From Saccharothrix sp. ST-888 (lineage in GTDB: Bacteria > Actinomycetota > Actinomycetes > Streptomycetales > Streptomycetaceae): a stretch of DNA of 64,000 bases. The stretch covers positions 1 through 64,000 of the forward strand of contig NZ_JYJF01000016.1 in assembly GCF_000955975.1 (NCBI RefSeq), given 5' to 3'. The number at the start of each line of letters is the position of its first letter. The stretch's first letter is position 1. Of the stretch, positions 42,944 through 51,341 are shown one piece after another. Position numbers and translations under genes: made by a program. The notes under the pieces were generated by a model. That model saw only the letters and a program-made list of their open reading frames with translations, was not told where the DNA came from and did no database searches.

Positions 42944-42955
42944 CGCCGACGGCAC

Positions 42956-43006
42956 GCGCACCGCGGCCGCTCCGGGCGACCCGCCCCCGGAGCGGCCGCG
43001 GTGCGC
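42956..43006. terminator. 21-bp hairpin between convergent genes
   Basis: A 21-base arm (42956-42976, core CCGCGGCCGCTCCGG) pairs perfectly with 42986-43006 around a nine-base loop. It ends the lipase-like gene (13 bases after its stop) and the convergent M48 gene (8 bases after its stop on the other strand), so it serves as a bidirectional terminator. Confidence 0.88.
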
Positions 43007-43014
43007 TCCGGCGG

Positions 43015-44148
43015 TTACCCGCGGGCCGGGCGCCAGGCGCGGGCGGCGGCGATCCGGCGAGTCGCGCTGGGGTGGGTGGCGAAGAGGAGCTCCAGCAGCC
43101 GGGGCGGGTCCACGTCGGAGATGTTGGTGACCGCGAGGCGGCGCTGCATGGCGATGAACTGCTCGGGGTCCTCGGTGAGTTCGAGGGCGTGCAGATCGGC
43201 CCGCACCTCGATGCGGCGGCTCACCGCACACTGGAGCGGTCCGGTGGCGGCGCCGATCAGCGCGGCGCAGGCGGCCAGCAGCGGCAGCGACCGGGGGTCG
43301 GCGGCGTCCGTGGCACCGGCCGCCGAGAGCAGCACCGACCAGTCGGCGAGCAGCCCCAGCAGGCAGACGGCCACGGCGGCGCCGACCGCGCCGAGGACGG
43401 TCCCGACCAGGACGTCCCGGTGCTGGACGTGCCCCAACTCGTGGGCCACCACCAGTTCCACCTCACGCGGTTCGGCGGTGGAGAGCAGGGTGTCGTAGGC
43501 GACGATCCGGCGGGTGGCGCCGAAGCCGGAGACGTACGCGTTGAGGGCGGTGGTCCGGCGCGAGGCGTCGGCGACCAGCACGTCGCGCACCCGGATCCCG
43601 TCCCGCTGCGCCAGGTCCAGGAGCGCGGTGCGCAGTTCACCGGCGGGCAGCGGGGTGAAGCGGTTGAACACCGGCTCGATCAGGAGCGGGTGGAGGAAGG
43701 AGAGGGCGACGGTGAGCAGCGCGGCGAAGCCCGCTGCGGGCAGCCACCAGCCGTGCGGGGAGCGCCCGGTGAGCGCGTACAGCCCGTACACCACCGGGAG
43801 GGCGATCAGCAGGCCGAGCGCCAGGCCGCGCAGGACGTCCACGGCCCAGCCGCGCCAGCCCTGGGTGACCAGGCCGTAGCGGCGGCGGACGATCCGGACC
43901 CGCGCGCCGAACGGGAGTTGCAGCACCTGGCCGATCAGCAGCAGGACGGCCGTACCGGCCAGCACCTGCGCCGTGCGCGAGCCGCCGAACAGTCCGCCCA
44001 CCGCCGTGACCAGCCCGGCCCCGGCGGGGGTGAGACCGAGGGCGAGCGTGCAGAGCAGCCCGGCGATCCGGCCGCCGAGGGCCCACGGCAGCTGGGCGCG
44101 GCGCAGCGCCCGGCCTCGGGCCATCTGTGCCGGGGTGAAGTCGTCCAT
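43015..44148 (-). CDS. M48 family zinc metalloprotease (Ste24/CAAX protease-like)
   Basis: The 377-residue membrane protein has the zinc motif HELGHVQH (HExxH) in VELVVAHELGHVQHRDVLVGT and the downstream Glu in RIEVRADLHALEL, as in Ste24-type M48 proteases. Six or seven hydrophobic segments surround it. The N-terminal MDDFTPAQMARGRALRRA precedes the first helix. It would cleave membrane proteins or prenylated substrates. It is convergent with the lipase-like gene, sharing a terminator with it, and the next upstream gene, glnII, is in tandem. Confidence 0.9.
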   Translation of the reverse strand: MDDFTPAQMARGRALRRAQLPWALGGRIAGLLCTLALGLTPAGAGLVTAVGGLFGGSRTAQVLAGTAVLLLIGQVLQLPFGARVRIVRRRYGLVTQGWRGWAVDVLRGLALGLLIALPVVYGLYALTGRSPHGWWLPAAGFAALLTVALSFLHPLLIEPVFNRFTPLPAGELRTALLDLAQRDGIRVRDVLVADASRRTTALNAYVSGFGATRRIVAYDTLLSTAEPREVELVVAHELGHVQHRDVLVGTVLGAVGAAVAVCLLGLLADWSVLLSAAGATDAADPRSLPLLAACAALIGAATGPLQCAVSRRIEVRADLHALELTEDPEQFIAMQRRLAVTNISDVDPPRLLELLFATHPSATRRIAAARAWRPARG

Positions 44149-44209
44149 GCCGGCAAGCGTATGCGTCAGCGGCGCGGGACTGCGGATCCCGGCCGGCCCC
44201 GGAACGGGC

Positions 44210-44255
44210 GGTGCCCGCCGGGCGCCTCCCTCAACAGGGGCGTCCGGCGGGCACC
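44210..44255 (-). terminator. Terminator after glnII
   Basis: A 17-bp stem (44210-44226 and 44239-44255) has one G-U wobble and a 12-base loop. It lies 22 bases past the glnII stop codon. Confidence 0.82.
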
Positions 44256-44277
44256 ATGGGTTCGGTCCCGGCCGGGA

Positions 44278-45300
44278 TCAGACCTGGCCGGCCTTCTCCA
44301 GGGCGGCGCAGCAGGTGTTGACCAGCAGGCGGGTCACCACGTACGGGTCGACGTTGGCGTTCGGGCGACGGTCCTCGATGTAGCCCTTCTGCTCCACCTC
44401 GACCTGCCACGGGATGCGGACCGAGGCACCGCGGTCGGAGACGCCGTAGCTGTAGACGTTCCACGGGGCGGTCTCGTGCTTGCCGGTGAGGCGGGTCTCG
44501 ATCTCGGCACCGTACTGGGTGACGTGCTCCAGCACCTTCTCCTGGGAGGCGCCGAGCGACTCGCAGGCGGTGATGATCGCGTCGTAGCCCTCGCGCATGG
44601 CCTTGGTGGAGAAGTTGGTGTGCGCACCGGCGCCGTTCCAGTCACCGCGGACCGGCTTGGCGTCCAGGGTGGCGTCGATGCCGAACTCCTCGGCGGTGCG
44701 GTAGAGCAGGTAGCGGGCGACCCACATGTGGTCGGAGACGGTCACCGCGTCGACCGGGCCGATCTGGAACTCCCACTGGCCGGGCATGACCTCGGCATTG
44801 ATGCCGCAGATGGCCAGGCCGGCCGCGATGCAGCGGTCCAGGTGCAGCTCGACGATCTCGCGGCCGAAGACCTCCTCGGCGCCGACACCGCAGTAGTAAC
44901 CGCCCTGCGGGGCCGGGAAGCCGCCCTCGGGGAAGCCGAGCGGACGGGAGCCCTTGAAGAAGGTGTACTCCTGCTCGATACCGAAGATCGACTCCTGCGC
45001 GGCGTACTGCTCGGCGATCGGACGCAGCAGCGCACGGGTGTTGGACTCGTGCGGGGTGCCGTCGGTCTCGTTGACCTCGCACAGGACCAGGATGTTGTCG
45101 CCGCCGCGGATCGGGTCCGGGAAGGTGGCGACCGGCGCCAGCACGCGGTCCGAGGCGTGGCCCTCGGCCTGGTTGGTGGAGGAGCCGTCGAAGCCCCAGG
45201 TGGGGATCTTGTCAGCGTTGGCCAGAACACGAGTCTTGGAGCGGAGCTTGGCGGTCGGCTTGGTGCCGTCGATCCAGATGTACTCGGCCTTGATTGCCAT
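44278..45300 (-). CDS. glnII: Glutamine synthetase type II (eukaryotic-like)
   Basis: The 340-residue enzyme makes glutamine from glutamate and ammonia and is the octameric or decameric GSII form. Landmarks are AIKAEYIWIDG at the N-terminus, WGFDGSSTNQAEG, RGGDNILVLCEV, FGIEQEYTFF, NAEVMPGQWEFQIGP, DWNGAGAHTNFSTKAMR and DRGASVRIPWQVEVEQKGYIEDRRPNANVDPY. The length equals that of Streptomyces GlnII. GAGGT precedes the ATG at 45300; an apparent upstream extension of the frame is promoter sequence. A ladder of GlnR-type half-sites lies 56-94 bases upstream, so expression should rise under nitrogen limitation. Confidence 0.97.
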   Translation of the reverse strand: MAIKAEYIWIDGTKPTAKLRSKTRVLANADKIPTWGFDGSSTNQAEGHASDRVLAPVATFPDPIRGGDNILVLCEVNETDGTPHESNTRALLRPIAEQYAAQESIFGIEQEYTFFKGSRPLGFPEGGFPAPQGGYYCGVGAEEVFGREIVELHLDRCIAAGLAICGINAEVMPGQWEFQIGPVDAVTVSDHMWVARYLLYRTAEEFGIDATLDAKPVRGDWNGAGAHTNFSTKAMREGYDAIITACESLGASQEKVLEHVTQYGAEIETRLTGKHETAPWNVYSYGVSDRGASVRIPWQVEVEQKGYIEDRRPNANVDPYVVTRLLVNTCCAALEKAGQV

Positions 45301-45355
45301 CGCTGGGTACCTCACTGCTTGGGTGGTGGGTGCCCGCGTAGCGTCGCAAGCTGCC

Positions 45356-45394
45356 GTTTCCCGGTTGTTCCTCCTATGTAACGCCCATGTGAAC
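45356..45394 (-). promoter_or_regulatory. GlnR-like box upstream of glnII
   Basis: Read on the minus strand, four half-sites repeat every 11 bp: TTCAC, GTTAC, GGAAC and GAAAC, with exactly six bases between each. The pattern is close to the GlnR consensus GTnAC-N6-GAAAC, and the last two pairs lie 56-82 bases upstream of the ATG. This is the classic nitrogen operator of glnII in Streptomyces. Confidence 0.8.
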
Positions 45395-45481
45395 CAACCG
45401 TCCGCAGTGGCATGCTTACGTTCCGGTGGTACCGGAGCCGGTTTCCGGGGCCTGAGCTGACGTTGTCGCAGGCTACTGGAG

Positions 45482-46393
45482 TCAGCGGCGGCGCGCACGG
45501 GTATTGCGGCGGCGGCGTGAAATCAGCCAGAGCGCGCCGGTTCCGACGGCGATCAGCGCCCCCGCGGTGGCCGCCAGCGGGCCGGTGCCGCTGCTGCCGG
45601 TGAAGGCGAGTTCCCGGCCGGCCGCGGTGGTGCTCGCCGCCGAGGCGGTCGGCTTGGCCGGGGTCGCGGAGGCGGAGGCGGCGGCGGGCACCGGCTTCTC
45701 ACAGCTGACCGAGGCGACCGTGATGGTGCCGGTCACCTTGGCCACGTTGAGGTTGAGCGGGTTGACCGCCACGTCCACCTTCAGCGCGGAGGCGGCGGCC
45801 GTGCTGGAGGTGGTGGTCCGCCGGGAGAACTCGATGTCCACGCTGCCGACCGCCGGTACGTCCACATGGGTCGGCCCGTTCAGCCCGAGCGCGACCGACT
45901 TGCCGAGCACCGTGACCCGGGCGGGCGCGGTGACCTTCGCGGTCGGCTGACCGTCCACCGGGCAGCTGGCCTCGGCGCTGAGCGCCTCCAGACCGATCAG
46001 GGTGGAGAGCAGACCGGGCGCGTGGAGGTCGGCGCCGACCAGGCTGACGGAGGCGGCGGTGCCGTGCCGGTCGGCCGTGGTGGTCGACCGGCCGACCTCC
46101 GCCTTGACCAGGGTGACCGGCCGGCCCTGGTCCACGCCGTCCACCTTGGCCGCGAGCAGCGACTGGTCGCGCTGGGCCGGGGACTCCACCTTGTTCAGGG
46201 CGATGTCCACCGGCACGTCCACCGTGTTGTTCAACAGGCTGACGTCGAGCGCGAGTTCCGCCGTCACCGCACGCGCCTTCCCCGGCGAGGGGGTCGGCCC
46301 GGTGGCGTGGGCGGTGCCGCCGGAGAGGGTGAGGGCACCTGCCACCAGTCCGGTGGCAGCGGCGGAGCGGAGAACGGAATTGAGCACGGGCAT
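45482..46393 (-). CDS. SCO1860-type cell-wall-anchored protein with LAFTG motif
   Basis: The 303-residue protein has a signal peptide (MPVLNSVLRSAAATGLVAGALTLSGGTAHA), an all-beta central domain of about 170 residues, a Pro/Ala/Ser/Thr-rich linker and a C-terminal sortase module. That module consists of LAFTG (in ELAFTGSSGTG), a hydrophobic segment and RRRR at the end. SCO1860-like proteins are named for LAETG, so this one has Phe for Glu in the sorting motif. It is likely displayed on the cell surface, anchored to peptidoglycan or retained in the membrane. The ATG at 46393 starts the signal peptide. No neighbour explains its role. Confidence 0.9.
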   Translation of the reverse strand: MPVLNSVLRSAAATGLVAGALTLSGGTAHATGPTPSPGKARAVTAELALDVSLLNNTVDVPVDIALNKVESPAQRDQSLLAAKVDGVDQGRPVTLVKAEVGRSTTTADRHGTAASVSLVGADLHAPGLLSTLIGLEALSAEASCPVDGQPTAKVTAPARVTVLGKSVALGLNGPTHVDVPAVGSVDIEFSRRTTTSSTAAASALKVDVAVNPLNLNVAKVTGTITVASVSCEKPVPAAASASATPAKPTASAASTTAAGRELAFTGSSGTGPLAATAGALIAVGTGALWLISRRRRNTRARRR

Positions 46394-46585
46394 GGCGGAT
46401 GACCCCCACGGGTGACGGATGGAGAGAGCGCCACCGTGGTCACCCCGCGCGCAGGCTGGTACCGCGCCGGTCCGGAGGCAGGGGCTTGTGCTCTCGACTT
46501 CCGTCAGTCTCTTCCGGAGCGTCCATCACATGGGCAACACCATGTGCCCGTTCACTCCTTCGAGTGGGGTTGACGCCGGATACTC

Positions 46586-46635
46586 CTTATCGGGGCGTGG
46601 GTTGCTGCAACTTATCGGGGCGGGCGTTGCTGCAG
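46586..46635. repeat. 25-bp tandem repeat downstream of ung
   Basis: CTTATCGGGGCG-based 25-bp units occur at 46586-46610 and 46611-46635, differing at three positions, followed by further GTTGCTGCAGCA-like degenerate copies up to about 46680. It lies just past the ung stop, upstream of the wall-anchored protein gene. Confidence 0.7.
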
Positions 46636-46674
46636 CAGGCGTCGCTACAGCACGCGTTGCTCCGGCCGCAGCTG

Positions 46675-47352
46675 CTACGGCAGGCGCCAGTCCACCGGCT
46701 GTGCACCCTGACGGGCCAGCAGCTCGTTCGCCCGGCTGAACGGGCGGGAGCCGAAGAAGCCCCGGTCCGCCGACATCGGGCTCGGGTGCGCCGACTCCAC
46801 CGCAGGCACCTGCCCCAGCAGGGGGCGCAGATTACGGGCGTCACGCCCCCAGAGGATCGCCACCAGCGGGCCTCCGCGCGCCACCAGCGCCCGGATCGCC
46901 TGCTCGGTGACCTCCTCCCAGCCCTTGCCCCGATGCGCGGCCGGCTTGCCCGGCGCGGTGGTCAGCGCGCGGTTGAGCAGCAGCACGCCCTGCTCCGTCC
47001 ACGGGGTGAGGTCACCGTTGGCGGGCGGCGGGAACCCGAGGTCGCGGCCGTACTCCTGGAAGATGTTGATCAGGCTGCCCGGGATCGGCCGGACCTGCGG
47101 CGCGACCGAGAAGCTCAGCCCGACCGCGTGTCCCGGCGTCGGGTACGGGTCCTGGCCGACGATCAGCACCCGTACCGAGTCGAAGGGTTGCTGGAACGCC
47201 CGCAGGACGTTCGGCCCGGCCGGGAGATAGGTGCGGCCTGCGGACAGCTCGCCGCGCAGGAAGTCACCCATGGCGGCGACCCGCCCGGCCACCGGCTCCA
47301 GGGCGCTGGCCCAGCCGGGTTCGACGATCTCGTTCAGTGGACGCGGTGCCAT
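46675..47352 (-). CDS. ung: Uracil-DNA glycosylase, family 1
   Basis: The 225-residue enzyme removes uracil from DNA in base-excision repair. The family 1 water-activating motif GQDPYPTPGHAVGLSFS (about residues 65-81) and the minor-groove loop HPSPMSADRGFFGSRPFSRANELL (about residues 190-213) are both present, as is the pyrimidine-specificity Asn in LLLNRALTT. Length and motifs agree with bacterial Ung. Streptomyces often carry two such genes, so this could be either copy. The start is an ATG at 47352. Confidence 0.96.
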   Translation of the reverse strand: MAPRPLNEIVEPGWASALEPVAGRVAAMGDFLRGELSAGRTYLPAGPNVLRAFQQPFDSVRVLIVGQDPYPTPGHAVGLSFSVAPQVRPIPGSLINIFQEYGRDLGFPPPANGDLTPWTEQGVLLLNRALTTAPGKPAAHRGKGWEEVTEQAIRALVARGGPLVAILWGRDARNLRPLLGQVPAVESAHPSPMSADRGFFGSRPFSRANELLARQGAQPVDWRLP

Positions 47353-47490
47353 ACCGCCACCCTATCGGCCCAACGGACCGCAGACCTCCGTCTTGCCCGC
47401 CCGCTCCCCTCTTCGTACCCGCCGTCGTACTCGCCGTCCCTCGGGCGCGGGGCCGCCGTGGCCCGGGGCAGCCCCGGGTGGCCCCGGGTG

Positions 47491-48582
47491 TCAGCCGACG
47501 ACCCGGCCGCGCAGGACGACCAGTTGCGGATCGGCCAGTACCCGGACGTCCGCGCGCGGGTCCTGCGCGTACACCACCAGGTCGGCCGACGCGCCCTCGG
47601 TGAGCCCGTCCCGGCCCAGCCACTCGCGCGCTCCCCAGCTCGCCGCCGACAGCGCGGCGGCGGCCGGAAGCCCGGCCCTGACCAGCTCGGCGACCTCGTC
47701 CGCGACCAGCCCGTGCGCCAGCGAGCCGCCCGCGTCCGTGCCGACGAAGACCGGGACGCCCGCGTCGTACGCCGCACCGACCGTGTCGTACCGGCGCTCG
47801 TGCAGCCGCCGCATGTGGGCGGACCAGGCCGGGAACTTCGCCTCTCCGTCGTCCGCGAGCTGGGGGAAGGTCGCGATGTTCACCAGCGTCGGGACGATCG
47901 CCACCTGCCGTTCGGCGAAGACCGGGATCAGCTCCTCGGTCAGACCGGTCGCGTGCTCGATGCAGTCGATCCCGGCGGCGATCAGGTCGGGCAGCGACTC
48001 GGCGGCGAAGCAGTGCGCGGTGACCCGGGCGCCCTCGGCGTGCGCGGCGGCGATCGCCTCGCGCAGCGCGTCCCCGGGCCAGCAGGCGGCCAGGTCGCCG
48101 CGCTCGCGGTCGATCCAGTCGCCGACCAGCTTCACCCAGCCGTCGCCGCGCCGGGCCTCGGCCACGACGTAGGCGGCCAGGTCGCCGGGCTCGATCTCGT
48201 GCGCGTAGTTGCGGATGTAGCGACGGGTACGGGCGATGTGGCGGCCGGCCCGGATGATCCGGGGCAGGTCCTCGCGGTCGTCGATCCAGCGGGTGTCGGC
48301 GGCGGAACCGGCGTCGCGGATCAGCAGCGTGCCGGCGTCGCGGTCGGTGCGGGCCTGCTTCTCGCTGGTGGCCTCGTCCACCGCGCCGTGCGCGTCCAGG
48401 CCGACGTGGCAGTGTGCGTCCACCAGTCCCGGCATGACCCAGCCGGAGACCGTACGGACGTCGTCCGCCCGTACCGGACGGGTGAGGCTCACCCGGCCGT
48501 CCACGACCCACAGTTCGTCCCGGACGTCCTCGGGCCCGACCAGCACCCGCCCCTTGATGTGCAGCACCGCGCCTTCGCTCAT
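47491..48582 (-). CDS. Amidohydrolase family protein (dihydroorotase/prolidase-like)
   Basis: The 363-residue protein belongs to the metal-dependent amidohydrolases with an N- and C-terminal beta-sandwich around a TIM barrel. Metal motifs are VMPGLVDAHCHVGLD (HxH, about residues 53-58), VKLVGDWIDR with a candidate bridging Lys, VTAHCFAAES, IEHATG and VPVFVGTDAGG (catalytic Asp). The RYIRNYAHEIEPGDLAAYV region is typical of imidazolonepropionase/prolidase-like relatives. The substrate cannot be assigned. It is in tandem after the lipase gene and before ung. Confidence 0.86.
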   Translation of the reverse strand: MSEGAVLHIKGRVLVGPEDVRDELWVVDGRVSLTRPVRADDVRTVSGWVMPGLVDAHCHVGLDAHGAVDEATSEKQARTDRDAGTLLIRDAGSAADTRWIDDREDLPRIIRAGRHIARTRRYIRNYAHEIEPGDLAAYVVAEARRGDGWVKLVGDWIDRERGDLAACWPGDALREAIAAAHAEGARVTAHCFAAESLPDLIAAGIDCIEHATGLTEELIPVFAERQVAIVPTLVNIATFPQLADDGEAKFPAWSAHMRRLHERRYDTVGAAYDAGVPVFVGTDAGGSLAHGLVADEVAELVRAGLPAAAALSAASWGAREWLGRDGLTEGASADLVVYAQDPRADVRVLADPQLVVLRGRVVG

Positions 48583-48637
48583 GCCGGAACTCTACCGACG
48601 CGCCCGCCAGCGGCGGGAGGAGCCGCCGACGGCGGAA

Positions 48638-48672
48638 CCGGCCGCCCGGGACACGGCGCCCCGGGCGGCCGG
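48638..48672 (-). terminator. Terminator after the secreted lipase
   Basis: CCGGCCGCCCGGG (48638-48650) pairs perfectly with 48660-48672 around a nine-base loop, 10 bases past the lipase stop codon. Confidence 0.8.
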
Positions 48673-48681
48673 CCGGGGCCG

Positions 48682-49647
48682 TCAGCCGGTCAGGTTGGCC
48701 CAGCAGTCGGCGTCCGCCACGTGCGCGGGGTCGAGGGCGTGCCGGACCTCGTGCAGGACGACCGGGTCGACGGCCATCAGCACATGGTCCGGGATGTTGG
48801 TCGGGCAGAGGTCCTGGACCAGGACGTCGTGCACGTCCGGCCCGCTCAGGAACTGCGACCGGTACGGCGTGACCACCTCGTCGTACCGGGTCGCGATCAC
48901 CCAGTACGTCACCCCCGGCACGGTGTCACCGCCCGCGTTGAGCCGGCTCAGCGTGTCCGAGCCGGTGACCTGGTCGGCGCAGGCCGGGCAGGCCGACCGG
49001 ACCAGGTCGAGCGCGCCGGGGAAGGACTTCGCCAGGGTGGCCAGGCCGTCCAGGGTGGTGCCGTGGTTGCTCGGGGCGAGCCCGACCAGGGTGTGCACCT
49101 TGGCCGCGCCGCCGTCGAACTTCAGGTAGTAGCGCGGCATCATCCCGCCCTGGCTGTGGCCGACCACGTCGACCTGTCCGGCGCCGGTCGCCGCGAGCAC
49201 ACCGTCGACGAAGACCGACAGCTGCTGCGCGGAGTCCGCCACCGGCGCGATCGCCCGCAGCACGGGGACGTTCGGCACCGCTCCGTAGGTGAGGGCGAAG
49301 ACGCAGTAGCCGTCCTGGGCCAGCGCGGGCGCGATGGTGTCCCAGTTCACCGAGCCGTTGGCGAAGGTCCCGTGGACCAGCACCACCGGCCTCGGGTGCG
49401 CCGGACTCGGCCGGCACGACCAGTTGTTGGCACCGGGCACGCCCGGTGCGGCGAGCGCCTGGGCGGCGCTCACCGGATCGGTCCGCGGCGTCGTCGCGGT
49501 GTTCGCGTTCGCCGCCCCGGCCGGACCGGCGGCGCCGGCCAGGGCCGCGACCAGCAGGGCACAGCCGGTCGCCAGCGACGCGAGGCGACGGCGACCGGGC
49601 AGTCGCCGGTTTCCGGGCAGGGGTGAGTGCGTGGGGGTTTCGGGCAT
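48682..49647 (-). CDS. Secreted lipase/esterase (alpha/beta-hydrolase)
   Basis: The 321-residue protein has a positively charged N-terminus, a signal peptide (RRLASLATGCALLVAALAGAAGPAGAANA) and an alpha/beta-hydrolase domain of the actinomycete Lipase_2 type. RPVVLVHGTFANGSVNWDTIAPAL forms the oxyanion region, the nucleophile is in VDVVGHSQGGMMPRYYL, the acid is an Asp in the YDEVVTPYRSQF region, and HDVLVQDLCPTNIPDHVLM contains the His. Four or more cysteines suggest disulfides outside the cell. The ATG at 49647 has GGAGGAAG six bases upstream, which rejects an earlier start. It is divergent from the aminotransferase gene. Confidence 0.92.
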   Translation of the reverse strand: MPETPTHSPLPGNRRLPGRRRLASLATGCALLVAALAGAAGPAGAANANTATTPRTDPVSAAQALAAPGVPGANNWSCRPSPAHPRPVVLVHGTFANGSVNWDTIAPALAQDGYCVFALTYGAVPNVPVLRAIAPVADSAQQLSVFVDGVLAATGAGQVDVVGHSQGGMMPRYYLKFDGGAAKVHTLVGLAPSNHGTTLDGLATLAKSFPGALDLVRSACPACADQVTGSDTLSRLNAGGDTVPGVTYWVIATRYDEVVTPYRSQFLSGPDVHDVLVQDLCPTNIPDHVLMAVDPVVLHEVRHALDPAHVADADCWANLTG

Positions 49648-50029
49648 GGCTTCCTCCGGGTGGGGGTGGAGGTGCAGACCCGGTCCGGCCGGTCCGACGA
49701 CCGCTCCGGGCCTGAGCCGGCGCGAGTGGGGGCTCACGCCGTGAACTGGCTGACTGGCCGGTAAGTTACTGCTGCGTCAAGACCTTGCCCAGACACCTCG
49801 CACAAAGTGACACCCACTCGGCTCCCCGGTGCCGCACCCCGCGCGGCCTCGGGCATCCGCCGCGCACGGCAGTTCAGGCGGGCGCACCGGTCATCGCCGT
49901 GCCAGCCGGTCGCCGCGATGCCGATCGCGGCCGCGGTCCGCAACGTCCGACCGCCGGTCGGGGAGGGCAGGTGATACGGCAGACTGGGCGGAGCCCAGCC
50001 GTGCGTATCCATCCGAAAGGCCAGCCCCT
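49648..50029. promoter_or_regulatory. Divergent promoter region between lipase and aminotransferase
   Basis: About 380 bases separate the two divergent starts. AAGTTACTGC at 49763-49772 is an AT-richer island that may mark the lipase promoter. No clear palindrome or second gene is visible. Confidence 0.35.
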
Positions 50030-51121
50030 GTGAGCCCCTTCCTCGACCTTCCGCCGCTGAGTGCCGCGCAGTTCGCCGCGATCGAGGACAGGGTCGCCGC
50101 GCTGCTGCACACCACGGCCGATGTGATCGTCACCCAGGGCGAGGCGCTGCTTCCGCTGGAGGCGGCGATCCGGGGGGCCGCGCACCCGGGCAGCACCGCG
50201 CTCAACATCGTCACCGGACCGTACGGCCAGACCTTCGGCAACTGGCTGCGCAGTTGTGGGGCGAAGGTCGTGGACCTGGCCGTGCCGTTCGACAGTGCCG
50301 TCTCCGCCGAGCAGGTCGCCCGGGCGCTCGACGAGAACCCCGGGGTCGACTTCGTCTCGCTGGTGCACGCCGAGGCCGCCACCGGGAACACCAATCCGGT
50401 CGCCGAGATCGCCGCCGTGGTACGGGCGCACGGTGCGCTGCTGATGCTGGACGCCGTCGCCTCGGTCGCCGCCGAGCCGCTGCTCACCGACGCGTGGGGG
50501 GTGGACCTGTGCGTGATCGGCGGGCAGAAGGCGATGGGCGGCCCGGCCGGGGTCTCCGCCGTCTCGGTCAGCGACCGCGCCTGGGAACGGATCGCCGCCA
50601 ATCCGGCCGCGCCGCGCCGCTCGTACCTCTCGCTGCTGGACTGGAAGGAGCGCTGGACGGACGCCGGACGCACCGTCCTCCCGCACGCCCCGGCCCAGTT
50701 GGAGATGCTCGCGCTCGACGCCTGCCTGGACCGCATCGAGGCCGACACGCTGGCCTCGACCATCGCCCGGCACCGCGCCGCCGCCGCCGCGACCCGCGCG
50801 GGCGTCCGCGCCCTGGGCACCCTCGTCCCGTACGTCCACCGGGACGAGCACGCCGCCCCGGTCGCCACCACCCTGCGCACCCCGTCCGGCCTGCACGCCG
50901 CCGAGCTCGTCGGCCGCCTGGACCCGGCCCTCCCCGTCCAGCCCGGCGGCGGTCCGCTCGCCGCCGGGATGCTGCGCGTCAACCACTACGGCACGGCCGC
51001 CTCGCTGGAGACCGTCCGGTCCGTCCTCAGCGCTCTCGCCGCCGCCCTGCCCGGCACCGACTCCGCACGGGCCGCCGTCGCCGCGGGCGAGGCCTGGGAC
51101 GCCACACTCGCCGCGCTCTGA
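50030..51121 (+). CDS. Class V PLP-dependent aminotransferase
   Basis: The 363-residue protein is a class V aminotransferase, near serine-glyoxylate or alanine-glyoxylate aminotransferases and CyuA-like desulfurases. STALNIVTGPYGQTFGNWLRSCGAKVVDL, FVSLVHAEAATGNTNPVAEIAAVVRAHGALLMLDAVASVAAEPLLTDAWGVDLCVIGGQKAMGGPAGVSAVSVS contains the PLP-binding Lys in GGQKAMGGP and the Asp of LMLDAVAS that pairs with the pyridine ring. The start is a GTG at 50030, beginning at SPFLDLPPL. A 16-bp hairpin follows the stop. The amino acid substrate is not known. Confidence 0.88.
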   Translation: MSPFLDLPPLSAAQFAAIEDRVAALLHTTADVIVTQGEALLPLEAAIRGAAHPGSTALNIVTGPYGQTFGNWLRSCGAKVVDLAVPFDSAVSAEQVARALDENPGVDFVSLVHAEAATGNTNPVAEIAAVVRAHGALLMLDAVASVAAEPLLTDAWGVDLCVIGGQKAMGGPAGVSAVSVSDRAWERIAANPAAPRRSYLSLLDWKERWTDAGRTVLPHAPAQLEMLALDACLDRIEADTLASTIARHRAAAAATRAGVRALGTLVPYVHRDEHAAPVATTLRTPSGLHAAELVGRLDPALPVQPGGGPLAAGMLRVNHYGTAASLETVRSVLSALAAALPGTDSARAAVAAGEAWDATLAAL

Positions 51122-51161
51122 GCCGCCGGCCGGGGCTGCCGGGCCGCCGCGCCAGCGGGTG

Positions 51162-51196
51162 CGCCCGTCCGGAGCGGCAGCCGCTCCGGACGGGCG
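51162..51196 (+). terminator. Terminator after the class V aminotransferase
   Basis: CGCCCGTCCGGAGCGG pairs perfectly with 51181-51196 across a three-base loop, 41 bases past the stop codon. Confidence 0.82.
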
Positions 51197-51341
51197 TCGC
51201 CGACGAGCGGGGTGACCTGGTCGACGGTACCGTGGCCGAAGGTGCCACAGAGCGCCTGCCGGACCAACTGACCTGGTGAGAGCGGGTGTTGCGGCAGGCT
51301 CACGCCGACCGGCCCTACCGACTCCGAGCGGGGTGAGCGCC

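Noticed and set aside
46419..46739. Plus-strand frame with a signal-peptide-like stretch (GRGLLQLIGAGVAAAGVATA)
   Set aside because: It runs antisense to the end of ung, its hydrophobic stretch comes from the 25-bp and GTTGCTGCAG repeats, and no mature domain follows.
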